From assembly GCA_024398835.1 (NCBI GenBank), contig JAKSIK010000022.1, positions 1-36,069 on the forward strand: a stretch of 36,069 bases of DNA, written 5' to 3'. This DNA is from Fibrobacter sp. GTDB lineage: Bacteria > Fibrobacterota > Fibrobacteria > Fibrobacterales > Fibrobacteraceae. Under the pieces are notes generated by a model. It had not been told where the DNA came from and did no database searches. It saw only the letters and a program-made list of their open reading frames with translations. Position 1 is the first letter of the stretch. Each line of letters opens with the position of its first letter. The position numbers and the translations under genes are program-made. Shown in pieces: positions 23,982-31,016 of this stretch.

Positions 23982-25425
23982 TTGTAAGAGTGTTTTGATA
24001 TTTGTTTTGTTTGCGGTGATGGCCCTGTTTGCAGAGCCCGTGAATTGCCGTATCCAGAGCATTGTCTGGACAGGCGAACACTCTGAATTTGATGAAGCGG
24101 AAATGTCAAAAGTGCTGGGCGAACCCTGCGATGTGTGGCAGGCTGTTGCGGCAAAACTCACTCGCCACTATGAGGATCAGGGGTTTGTGGCGGCGCAGAT
24201 TTCGGGTACATTATCTCGGATGGACTCGGGTGCTGTAACCGAAAATCTGGGTTATGAGTCCGCGGCTCTAACCGTTAGAGCTCACCGCGGTGCGGGCTAT
24301 GTCTGGGCGCCTGCGGAGAACCTTGTGCCCACGGGAACAAAGCCCGAGGTATTCCGCCGGCTGAGCGGTATTGAGGAAGGTGCGCCTGTTTCCTTGACGG
24401 ACTTGGAGCGTGCGGAACGGAAACTTGCCCGAGTGGGCTATTTTGAGAAAAAAGCTCCCGTGAAGTTGTTCCGAGATCCGGTCCGCAATCGTCTTGTTCC
24501 CGCCTTCAGTATGGAATCCGCCACTGTCTCAGAAGCGGAAGCGCTTCTCACTTATGAAAGTGAAGACAATGTCTGGGAAGGCATGCTGAATGTGAATCTC
24601 TACAACATTCTTGGTACAGCGCGGGATTTGCAGATGGAAGGCTTTACGGGCGAGGAATCTAGACATCTTCATGGTCGCTATAAGGAGCCTTGGATTTTTG
24701 GTTCTGCCTGGAATGTGGTGCTGCGGGGGAGTTTTGATGAGGAAACCATTGCGGATGAGAGTGCTGTAGATGATGAGGAACATGTGGAGCGGGAGATTCT
24801 CGGAGAGATTGGCATCACTCGCGACATCGGTTTCGATTTTGCGATTGGAGTTTATTTTGGCATAACGGAGGACGACAAACGCTCTACGTTTGAAGTGTCC
24901 TACATCTCGCTGGACCGTTTTGCTTTGCCGCGGGATGGCTGGAAGGTGGAGGCCTCCGCCACATGGAAGATGGATAGGCCCGATTCATTGGACAACATCC
25001 TTGCTGCAAGTGCACGCGTTGCCCGCTATATGCCGCTGTACGGAAATTTCATCACCCGTTTTTCCGGTGCTGCTGGCGGTATTTTCCATACAGATGCGGC
25101 TTACCGCCGTACGGATATGTTTACCTTAGGTGGCATGGATAGCTTTAAGGGAATGGCTTATCAGCAGCTGCGTTCTCGTGCTTATGGCTTCAGCGAGTTT
25201 GCGTTGCTCTGGCAGGACGGCTATGATTTGAGCATCGAGGCTTTCTATCAACCGGGGCTTTACCGTCGTGCATTGCCTGAACAGGCTTGGGCACGGGAGC
25301 AGGACTACGGCATCGGCTTCACCCAATATCGCAAGAACTGGAGCATCAATCTCTATTATGCTTTGCGTAATGGCTGCGATTACCTGGAAGGCATCCTCGG
25401 CTTCGGCGTCAGAACACTATTTTGA
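23974..25425 (+). CDS. Omp85-superfamily outer-membrane protein (TamA/ShlB/BamA-like)
   Basis: 483 residues from ATG 23974 (or 23977). A signal peptide (SVLIFVLFAVMALFA) is followed by two POTRA-like modules at about 25-185, with an Omp85-style IQSIVWTGEH start and ERKLARVGYFEKK. The barrel then runs from about 190. FTLGGMDSFKGM near residue 385 corresponds to the conserved GG...RGY/F segment of the loop that plugs Omp85 barrels. The last strand ends in Phe, as required for barrel insertion. Such proteins insert or export beta-rich proteins. With only a short POTRA region it is closer to TamA or two-partner secretion transporters than to BamA. The large strand protein encoded just upstream is the natural candidate client. 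Confidence 0.85.
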   Translation: MMNCKSVLIFVLFAVMALFAEPVNCRIQSIVWTGEHSEFDEAEMSKVLGEPCDVWQAVAAKLTRHYEDQGFVAAQISGTLSRMDSGAVTENLGYESAALTVRAHRGAGYVWAPAENLVPTGTKPEVFRRLSGIEEGAPVSLTDLERAERKLARVGYFEKKAPVKLFRDPVRNRLVPAFSMESATVSEAEALLTYESEDNVWEGMLNVNLYNILGTARDLQMEGFTGEESRHLHGRYKEPWIFGSAWNVVLRGSFDEETIADESAVDDEEHVEREILGEIGITRDIGFDFAIGVYFGITEDDKRSTFEVSYISLDRFALPRDGWKVEASATWKMDRPDSLDNILAASARVARYMPLYGNFITRFSGAAGGIFHTDAAYRRTDMFTLGGMDSFKGMAYQQLRSRAYGFSEFALLWQDGYDLSIEAFYQPGLYRRALPEQAWAREQDYGIGFTQYRKNWSINLYYALRNGCDYLEGILGFGVRTLF

Positions 25426-25436
25426 TAATTATCAAA
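25421..25436. repeat. 16-bp perfect palindrome at the Omp85 stop codon
   Basis: TTTGATAATTATCAAA is its own reverse complement and contains the TGA stop (25423-25425). It may be a protein-binding site or part of a transcript end; it is not GC-rich enough for a standard terminator. Confidence 0.5.
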
Positions 25437-25450
25437 GGCAGTTAAATTCA

Positions 25451-25793
25451 GCATTCTTAATTCTGCATTCCTGGATCGCCATGCCCTAAAGGGCTCGCGA
25501 TGACGTTCCTCTGAAATCTCTCATACTTCATAATTCATAACTCATAATTCTTCATTCTGCATTCTTAATTCTGCATTCTTGGATCGCCACGCCCTAAAGG
25601 GCTCGCGATGACGTTCCTCTGAAATCTCTCATACTTCATAATTCATAACTCATAATTCTTCATTCTGCATTCTTAATTCTGCATTCTTGGATCGCCACGC
25701 CCTAAAGGGCTCGCGATGACGTTCCTCTGAAATCTCTCATACTTCATAATTCATAACTCATAATTCTTCATTCTGCATTCTTAATTCTGCATT
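25451..25793. repeat. 108-bp tandem repeat, about 3.2 copies, each with a REP-like palindrome
   Basis: GGATCGCC recurs at 25473, 25581 and 25689, an exact 108-base period. Copies 2 and 3 are identical over the stretch I compared; copy 1 differs at two bases. Each unit holds ATCGC..GCCCT and AGGGC..GCGAT arms (25475-25501, 25583-25609, 25691-25717), resembling the widespread GGATxGCCACG...CGATGACG intergenic palindromes. The remainder is AT-rich, built from CATAATTCATAACTC and TTCTGCATTC motifs. TTCTGCATTC is the inverse of the heptamer array at the Omp85 start. This fills the 370 bases between the Omp85 and epmB stop codons; I see no gene in it. Confidence 0.9.
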
Positions 25794-25795
25794 AT

Positions 25796-26743
25796 CTACA
25801 CCGGGGTCTTGCTTTTTTCGCCGGCGATTTCGCGCACTAGTTTCGGCACCTCATAGCCGGGCAGTTTCGTCCGGATTTCTTCAATGAGTTCCTGGGCACG
25901 ATGGTCCTCCACTTCAAAATGGGCCACTCCTTTGGCATGATCCAGTTGATGCAGGTAGTAGGGAAGCACGCCTTGCTCAAAGAGCTTGCGGCTTAATTTG
26001 GTCAAAGTCTCGGCATTGTCGTTCACGCCCTTCAAGAGAACGCTCTGGTTGAGTAGAGTCCATCCGGCTTGCTTGAGGGAGCCAAATACAATCGCGGAGT
26101 TTCCATCCAGTTCGTCGGGATGGTCCACGTGGCTCACCAGCACGCAGTTGAATCGGGCGGGGAGTTCCTGCAACAGCTCAAAGTGCTGCATCACCTGGTC
26201 TGACCGCATAATGGGGAGCCGGCTGTGGATGCGGAGGGTCGTAACCGCCGGATGAGCGGCGATGGCTTCCACCAAATCGCGGAACGGGCCAACGCCCATG
26301 GAGAGGGGGTCTCCGCCAGAGAGGATGATTTCCCAAACATCGGTATGCACGTCCAACCAGTTGCTCACTTCCCGCGCCACATCGGGACTGCTCTGGAAGG
26401 GGTAGTTTCGGCGGAAGCAGAAGCGGCAGCGCACACCGCAGGCGGCGGTAGCGATAATGAGGGCCCGTCCGTCGTATTTCTGGATGATGTTTTCCGACTT
26501 GCCGGCGTTCAAATCGCCTACAGGGTCGTCCACGAACCCAGGTGCGTCCTTCAGTTCCTCAATGCTCGGAAGAATTTCCCGGAGTAAGGCTTCGGGCTGT
26601 TCCGCATTACGAATCAGGTCTGCATAATGCTTGGAACAAAGGAATGGGAATGTGGGATTCTGGTCTATTGTGGCGTTAAATTCTTTGCCTAAATACTCTA
26701 AAAATGCGGGAATTTGCGTGAAACTTTTTACTAAATCTTCCAT
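25796..26743 (-). CDS. epmB: EF-P lysine 2,3-aminomutase-type radical SAM enzyme (EpmB)
   Basis: A 315-residue protein of the KamA/EpmB family. The iron-sulfur motif is CGVRCRFC (Cys102, 106, 109), preceded by KYDGRALIIATAAC. SGGDPLSMG, LRIHSRLPIM, HVDHPDEL and LLNQSVLLKGVND follow, then YLHQLDHAKG, which carries PLP-binding and substrate residues. It is shorter than clostridial lysine 2,3-aminomutase and lacks its C-terminal extension, as EpmB does. EpmB converts alpha-lysine to beta-lysine, which EpmA attaches to EF-P. The efp gene is divergent only 40 bases away, which supports the assignment. The start ATG 26743 lacks a Shine-Dalgarno; TAAATTT is 8 bases upstream. EpmA is not in this window. 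Confidence 0.93.
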   Translation of the reverse strand: MEDLVKSFTQIPAFLEYLGKEFNATIDQNPTFPFLCSKHYADLIRNAEQPEALLREILPSIEELKDAPGFVDDPVGDLNAGKSENIIQKYDGRALIIATAACGVRCRFCFRRNYPFQSSPDVAREVSNWLDVHTDVWEIILSGGDPLSMGVGPFRDLVEAIAAHPAVTTLRIHSRLPIMRSDQVMQHFELLQELPARFNCVLVSHVDHPDELDGNSAIVFGSLKQAGWTLLNQSVLLKGVNDNAETLTKLSRKLFEQGVLPYYLHQLDHAKGVAHFEVEDHRAQELIEEIRTKLPGYEVPKLVREIAGEKSKTPV

Positions 26744-26748
26744 TATAT

Positions 26749-26760
26749 GCTAAATTTAGC
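26749..26760. promoter_or_regulatory. 12-bp palindrome in the epmB-efp divergent promoter
   Basis: GCTAAATTTAGC is perfectly symmetric and supplies TAAATTT on both strands. Toward epmB the box ends 8 bases before the ATG; toward efp it ends 26 bases before the ATG, leaving room for a GAGG ribosome-binding site. One symmetric element could therefore serve both genes. Confidence 0.5.
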
Positions 26761-26783
26761 TCAAAAACCAAAAAGAGGATAAT

Positions 26784-27350
26784 ATGGGTACTGTAAGCAC
26801 CAACGAATTCCGTAAGAAGTTGAAGATTATGGTTGATGGTCAACCGTATGAAATCATTGAAAACCAGTTTGTGAAGCCGGGTAAGGGTCAGGCCTTTAAC
26901 CGCGTTCGCATCAAGAACCTTGTGACTGGCCGTACGCTGGAACGCACTTGGAAGAGCGGCGATACCGTTGAAGAAGCCGATGTGACCTATAGCGAAATGA
27001 CCTACCTCTACAACGACGGTTCTACCTGGTACTTCCTGGATAACGAATCTCAGGAAACCATGGAAATCGCTAAGGAAAACCTCAATGGCTGCGAAGTGTG
27101 GCTGTTGGACGGCGCCACTGTGGAAGTGACCTGGTGGAATGGAACCGCTATCGAAGTGATTCCGCCGACCTTCGTGGATTTGATGATTGTGGATGCTCCT
27201 CCGGCTGTCCAGGGCAACACCAGCGGTAACGTGATGCGTGAAGCTATCCTGGAAACGGGTGCCAAGGTGATGATTCCCCTCTTCATCGACAACAACACCA
27301 AGATCCGCGTGGATACCCGCGACGGTTCCTACCTGGAACGCGCCAAGTAA
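26784..27350 (+). CDS. efp: Elongation factor P
   Basis: 188 residues, the normal EF-P length, with KOW-like N-domain and two OB domains. The tip loop reads VKPGKGQAF with Lys34, the residue that EpmA/EpmB modify with beta-lysine in E. coli. The C-terminal signature GNTSGNVMREAILETGAKVMIPLFI is present. EF-P relieves ribosome stalling at polyproline. GAGG precedes ATG 26784. A strong terminator follows at 27375, so it forms a single-gene transcript divergent from epmB. Confidence 0.97.
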   Translation: MGTVSTNEFRKKLKIMVDGQPYEIIENQFVKPGKGQAFNRVRIKNLVTGRTLERTWKSGDTVEEADVTYSEMTYLYNDGSTWYFLDNESQETMEIAKENLNGCEVWLLDGATVEVTWWNGTAIEVIPPTFVDLMIVDAPPAVQGNTSGNVMREAILETGAKVMIPLFIDNNTKIRVDTRDGSYLERAK

Positions 27351-27374
27351 TTCTTGGTGATGGCTGAATTTGAG

Positions 27375-27404
27375 AATACCCTTGGAATCCCGAGGGTATT
27401 TTCA
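27375..27404 (+). terminator. Rho-independent terminator after efp
   Basis: AATACCCTTGG and CCGAGGGTATT form an 11-bp stem (one G-U pair) around AATC, followed by TTTCATT. It lies 24 bases after the efp stop. Confidence 0.75.
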
Positions 27405-27421
27405 TTAAAAGGCTTAAATTC

Positions 27422-28219
27422 ATGGCTCATAAACCGGTAAAAGCTGTAGTTTTTGATTTGGATGGCACCCTCTACTTGAGTGGGCGCCCTTATCCAGGCG
27501 CAGTGGAGACTGTGAAGCGTGTGGCTTCCCAGGTGCCGGTTTACTATTTGAGCAACAATACCAGCAAGTCGCCGGTTTTCTATGAGAACCGTCTGAAGGT
27601 CATGGGGCTCCCTCTGGCGAAGGACTCCATCATCTCGGCCTTGTATCTTTCTCTGGATGCCATCCACGAGAAGGGCTACAAGAATGTGTTCTTCTTCGGG
27701 AATCCGGAGGTGACGGAATGGTTTGCGGCACAGGACCCTAGCCTCAATCTGCGGCCGTCTGTCGCGGAAACTGAGCTGGTTCTTGTGGCCTACCACAACA
27801 GTTTTGACTATCGGGAATTGTGCGAACTCAGTTTCCGCGTCCAGCGGGGCACACCCTTCTGGGTGACCCATACGGACTTTGTGTGCCCCGATGCAAGAGG
27901 GCCTGTTCCCGACATTGGCAGCTTTATGGCCCTCTTGAAGACGGCCTACGGTGTTGAGCCGGAGAAGAGCTTTGGCAAGCCCAATCCTGCTATGCTGGCG
28001 GGACTTCTGAAGAATTTTGCACCCGAGGAGATTCTCTTTGTGGGCGACCGCCTGTATACGGATTTTGAACTGGCCAAGCGTTCGGGATGCCGCTTTGTGC
28101 TACCGCTTTGCGGAGAGACCAAACGTGCCGATGTGGAAAAACTTTCTGTGAAGCCGGAATTCATTGTGGAAAACGTCTCGGAAATTGATTTTGACGGTTT
28201 CTTCCAGGGTAAGATTTGA
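27422..28219 (+). CDS. HAD-IIA (NagD/pyridoxal phosphatase-like) phosphatase
   Basis: 265 residues. HAD motif I is VVFDLDGTLYLS (catalytic Asp12 and Asp14), motif II lies in YYLSNNTS, motif III Lys is in FGKPNPAM, and motif IV is VGDRLYTDFELAKRSG. The cap inserted between motifs II and III makes it class IIA, like NagD, AraL and 4-nitrophenylphosphatases. The substrate cannot be predicted. AAAAGG precedes ATG 27422. Its TGA overlaps the ATG of the metal-binding protein gene, which suggests cotranscription, though no direct functional link is obvious. Confidence 0.9.
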   Translation: MAHKPVKAVVFDLDGTLYLSGRPYPGAVETVKRVASQVPVYYLSNNTSKSPVFYENRLKVMGLPLAKDSIISALYLSLDAIHEKGYKNVFFFGNPEVTEWFAAQDPSLNLRPSVAETELVLVAYHNSFDYRELCELSFRVQRGTPFWVTHTDFVCPDARGPVPDIGSFMALLKTAYGVEPEKSFGKPNPAMLAGLLKNFAPEEILFVGDRLYTDFELAKRSGCRFVLPLCGETKRADVEKLSVKPEFIVENVSEIDFDGFFQGKI

Positions 28220-29133
28220 TGGGCAGTAAATCCCGTGCGTTTTTTATCGCAGTGCTGTGTCTCTCTTTTGCCAGCGTGGTTTATGCCGCTTCTGCTGCGA
28301 AGTTGACGGTGGCGGTGTCTCTCCAGCCCTACGCCAACATTGTGAAGAACATTGCCGGCGATCGCGTGGATGTGGTGACGCTTTTGCCTCCCGGTGCCGA
28401 CCCTCATACTTTTGAGCCTAAGCCTCAATCTCTGAAGGAATTTGCCAAGGCCAGCATTTATTTCAGCGACGGTTCTGGCATGGACAAAGCCTGGATGCCT
28501 CGCTTTAAGGGCGTGAACAAGAATGTCCAGATGGTAGAAATTTCCAAGGGCATTGGCTGGATGGCGGCTGATGAAGTGGAACATCGACATGAGGGAGAGG
28601 TTGCTCACCATGAAGAACATCACGAGGGCTTTGATCCTCATGTGTGGACGTCTCCAAAGAGGGTGGCTATTATTGCACAAAATGTGCTGGATGCGTTAGT
28701 GCAATTGGACTCGGCAGGGAAGGAAACTTATACGCAGAACTTTGCAGCGTTTAAGGCGGAATTGGAAACCCTGAATGCTGATTTGAAAAATGCGGTGAAC
28801 GCCCTTCCCATTGGCAAACGTACCTTTATCGTGTTTCATCCGTCATACGGCTATCTGGCCTTCGATTATGGGATGCAACAACTTTCCATCGAGGTGGAAG
28901 GGAAGGAACCCAAGCCTAAGGATTTGGCATTCCTGATTGAAGAAGGTAAGAAACATTTTGTCCATATCGTGTTTGTGCAGCCCCAGTTCAGCAAGCGCGC
29001 CGCAGAGACCATTGCGAAAGAGCTGAACGCGGTGGTGGTAACGACGGATCCATTGGCTTATGATTTTATGGGAAATGTCCGCTCCTTGGTGAAGGCCATT
29101 TCTGAAGCATCGGGGAAGTATGAGCGCCATTGA
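28219..29133 (+). CDS. znuA: Zinc/manganese ABC transporter substrate-binding protein
   Basis: 304 residues from ATG 28219, which overlaps the previous stop. A signal peptide (FFIAVLCLSFASVVYA) precedes the cluster A-I fold: VAVSLQPYANIVKNIAGDRV, GADPHTFEPKP and FDPHVWTSP with metal histidines, FHPSYGYLAFDYG, and a final TTDPLAYDFMGNVRSLVKAI with the metal Asp. A His/Glu-rich loop at about 122-137 (EHRHEGEVAHHEEHHEG) is typical of zinc ZnuA proteins. Manganese is still possible. No lipobox is seen, so it should be soluble in the periplasm. It overlaps the ATPase gene by 14 bases. Confidence 0.9.
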   Translation: MGSKSRAFFIAVLCLSFASVVYAASAAKLTVAVSLQPYANIVKNIAGDRVDVVTLLPPGADPHTFEPKPQSLKEFAKASIYFSDGSGMDKAWMPRFKGVNKNVQMVEISKGIGWMAADEVEHRHEGEVAHHEEHHEGFDPHVWTSPKRVAIIAQNVLDALVQLDSAGKETYTQNFAAFKAELETLNADLKNAVNALPIGKRTFIVFHPSYGYLAFDYGMQQLSIEVEGKEPKPKDLAFLIEEGKKHFVHIVFVQPQFSKRAAETIAKELNAVVVTTDPLAYDFMGNVRSLVKAISEASGKYERH

Positions 29134-29884
29134 AATCAATAACCTCACTTTCGGTTACGGCAAGTCGCCGGTACTTTCTCATGTGAATCTCTCCATTGAT
29201 GAGAATGATTTTGTGGCGATTATCGGGCCCAATGGCGGCGGTAAATCCACCCTCATGAAGCTTATGGTGGGGCTTTTGGTGCCAGAGGAAGGCGATGTGC
29301 GCCTCTTTGGGGAGAAGGTCCCATCCAAGAAGATTGCTGTAGGTTACGTACCGCAGAATACGCAGAAAAACTTTGAGTTCCCTATTACTGTAGGGGAATG
29401 TGTTGCTACAGGCAAACTGGGGATTTCTCCGTCGGGTAAGGAAGTCAAGGTGGCTCTCGCTCGCGTAAAAATGGAAGGCTATCTGAATCGCCGTCTGGGG
29501 GAACTCAGTGGTGGCGAACGCCAGCGTGTTCTAATTGCTCGTTCACTTGTCTGTAATCCGAAGATTCTCTTTTTGGACGAACCCTCCAACAACATTGATG
29601 TGGCGGGAATTGAATCCCTCTACAACATGCTTGCCGATTTCAGTGAGACCATGACTATCGTCATCGTCACTCATGACTTGATGGCTTTAAGTCACAAGGT
29701 CAAGAGCGTTGTCTGCGTGAATCGGGATGTGCATTATCACGAGGGCGGAAACCTTACCGAAGAAATGCTTCACAGCACTTATGGCTGCGAAGTGGATTTG
29801 ATTGCCCATGGAGTCCCGCACCGCGTGCTGGGAAGCCACGACCACAGCCATGGCGGCTGCTGTGAACATCATCATCACGACTAG
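29120..29884 (+). CDS. znuC: Metal ABC transporter ATPase with His-rich tail
   Basis: 254 residues. Walker A GPNGGGKST, Q-loop YVPQNTQKNFEFP, signature LSGGERQRVLIARS, Walker B ILFLDEPSNNID and switch His VTHD are all present. The C-terminus ends with HDHSHGGCCEHHHHD, a metal-binding tail seen in zinc systems. It would energise uptake with the upstream binding protein. The permease gene (ZnuB) that usually follows is missing; the next gene is an unrelated lipoprotein, so the permease must be elsewhere or lost. Confidence 0.9.
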   Translation: MSAIEINNLTFGYGKSPVLSHVNLSIDENDFVAIIGPNGGGKSTLMKLMVGLLVPEEGDVRLFGEKVPSKKIAVGYVPQNTQKNFEFPITVGECVATGKLGISPSGKEVKVALARVKMEGYLNRRLGELSGGERQRVLIARSLVCNPKILFLDEPSNNIDVAGIESLYNMLADFSETMTIVIVTHDLMALSHKVKSVVCVNRDVHYHEGGNLTEEMLHSTYGCEVDLIAHGVPHRVLGSHDHSHGGCCEHHHHD

Positions 29885-29919
29885 AAGACTTTTATTTTCC
29901 GTGTAAAGGACTTGTGGTT

Positions 29920-30993
29920 ATGAAAAAGATTGCTTATACTTTGCTTTTTACGGCAACATTTATTTGCGTATCTTCGTTTTTGGTTGCTTGCGGTGATGAT
30001 AGTTCTTCTGGCCCAGAAGAAGAATCAAGTTCCTCCATTGAAGTAGAAAACGAATTGTCATTTAGCGAAGAAAAAAATCCCTCTCGGATTATTGAAAATT
30101 TATCGAGTTCTAGTAATGATATTACGAGCAGTTCGTCTGTGAAACGATCTAGCTTCGGTGAAGATGAAAGTAGTTCCAGTGCAGAATCTTCTTCGTCCGC
30201 CCTCATTGTAAGTTCTGCAGAGATGAAACAATCCAGTTCCAGCGAGGTTGCCTCTAGTAGTTCACAAACAGTTATCCCAGCAGATGTGAAGGAATGGGGT
30301 TACTACGATTGCGAAGAATATGATTGCGTTGATACCACATATCTGAACGATGCAAAACGCATTGCAGGTGCATATGGAGAAATTCTTGATGTCCGTGATA
30401 ATAAGGTTTACAAGGTAATCACTATTGGCGAGGGTGCTTATGCTCAGACCTGGATGGCGCAGAACTTGAACTATGCGTATAGTGTGGGGGCGGCAGAGAG
30501 CTATTGCAGCAATTGCGGTAAGTATGGTCGACTTTATACATGGTCTGCAGCTATGGATTCAGCCACGGTGTTTTCCGCAAGTGGTGAAGGGTGTGGCTAT
30601 GGCGTAATTTGTTCAGTTAGTGGAAATGTTCGTGGCGTTTGCCCTGCCGGTTGGCACTTGCCTAGTCGTGGTGAGTGGGAGGCTTTGTTTACCAATGTGA
30701 GCGGTTTAGATGTTGCTGGAACGGAACTGAAAACTGTCGAGGGTTGGTCCTCACAAACGGGAAATCCTGCAGACATGGATGCTTATGGTTTTTCTGCGCT
30801 TCCTGCTGGTTTTAGAAACTACGATAATTCCTTCTCCAATGCTGGTAAATACGCATACTTGTGGTCTTCCTCTCAGAAGGAGGGAGATAGTCGTTATGCG
30901 TTCAATGTGACTCTGAACAATGAGAGAGCTCATGCCGGCATATACGATGGTAATAAGCGCTTAGCCTTCTCCGTTCGGTGTGTTCAGGATTAA
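29920..30993 (+). CDS. FISUMP-domain lipoprotein with poly-serine linker
   Basis: 357 residues from ATG 29920, which has AAAGGA about 9 bases upstream; a GTG at 29914 adds only two residues. The signal peptide ends in LVAC (lipid Cys24). Residues about 28-125 are a Ser/Glu-rich linker with several SSSS runs. From about 150 a FISUMP-type domain begins: DVRDNKVYKVITIGEGAYAQ, TWMAQNLNY, GRLYTWSAAMD, VCPAGWHLPSRGEWEALF, FSALPAGFRN and YLWSSSQ, ending SVRCVQD. This domain (TIGR02145) is amplified in Fibrobacter surface proteins; its role is unknown. The protein is probably surface-exposed. A paired-Cys pattern (SYCSNCG) suggests disulfides. Confidence 0.9.
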   Translation: MKKIAYTLLFTATFICVSSFLVACGDDSSSGPEEESSSSIEVENELSFSEEKNPSRIIENLSSSSNDITSSSSVKRSSFGEDESSSSAESSSSALIVSSAEMKQSSSSEVASSSSQTVIPADVKEWGYYDCEEYDCVDTTYLNDAKRIAGAYGEILDVRDNKVYKVITIGEGAYAQTWMAQNLNYAYSVGAAESYCSNCGKYGRLYTWSAAMDSATVFSASGEGCGYGVICSVSGNVRGVCPAGWHLPSRGEWEALFTNVSGLDVAGTELKTVEGWSSQTGNPADMDAYGFSALPAGFRNYDNSFSNAGKYAYLWSSSQKEGDSRYAFNVTLNNERAHAGIYDGNKRLAFSVRCVQD

Positions 30994-31016
30994 ATGTAGT
31001 GGACTTTGGCTACATT
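30993..31016. terminator. Hairpin shared by two convergent gene ends
   Basis: AATGTAG and CTACATT pair around a 10-base loop, covering the last base of the FISUMP stop codon and two bases of the convergent pseudouridine synthase stop. A bidirectional terminator is likely, although the U-tracts are short. Confidence 0.45.

Noticed and set aside
23537..24161. Minus-strand frames rich in ILHSAFC repeats
   Set aside because: They are translations of the heptamer array read backwards and have no start signals.
25451..25793. CRISPR array
   Set aside because: The repeats are contiguous 108-bp tandem units without unique spacers, and there are no cas genes.
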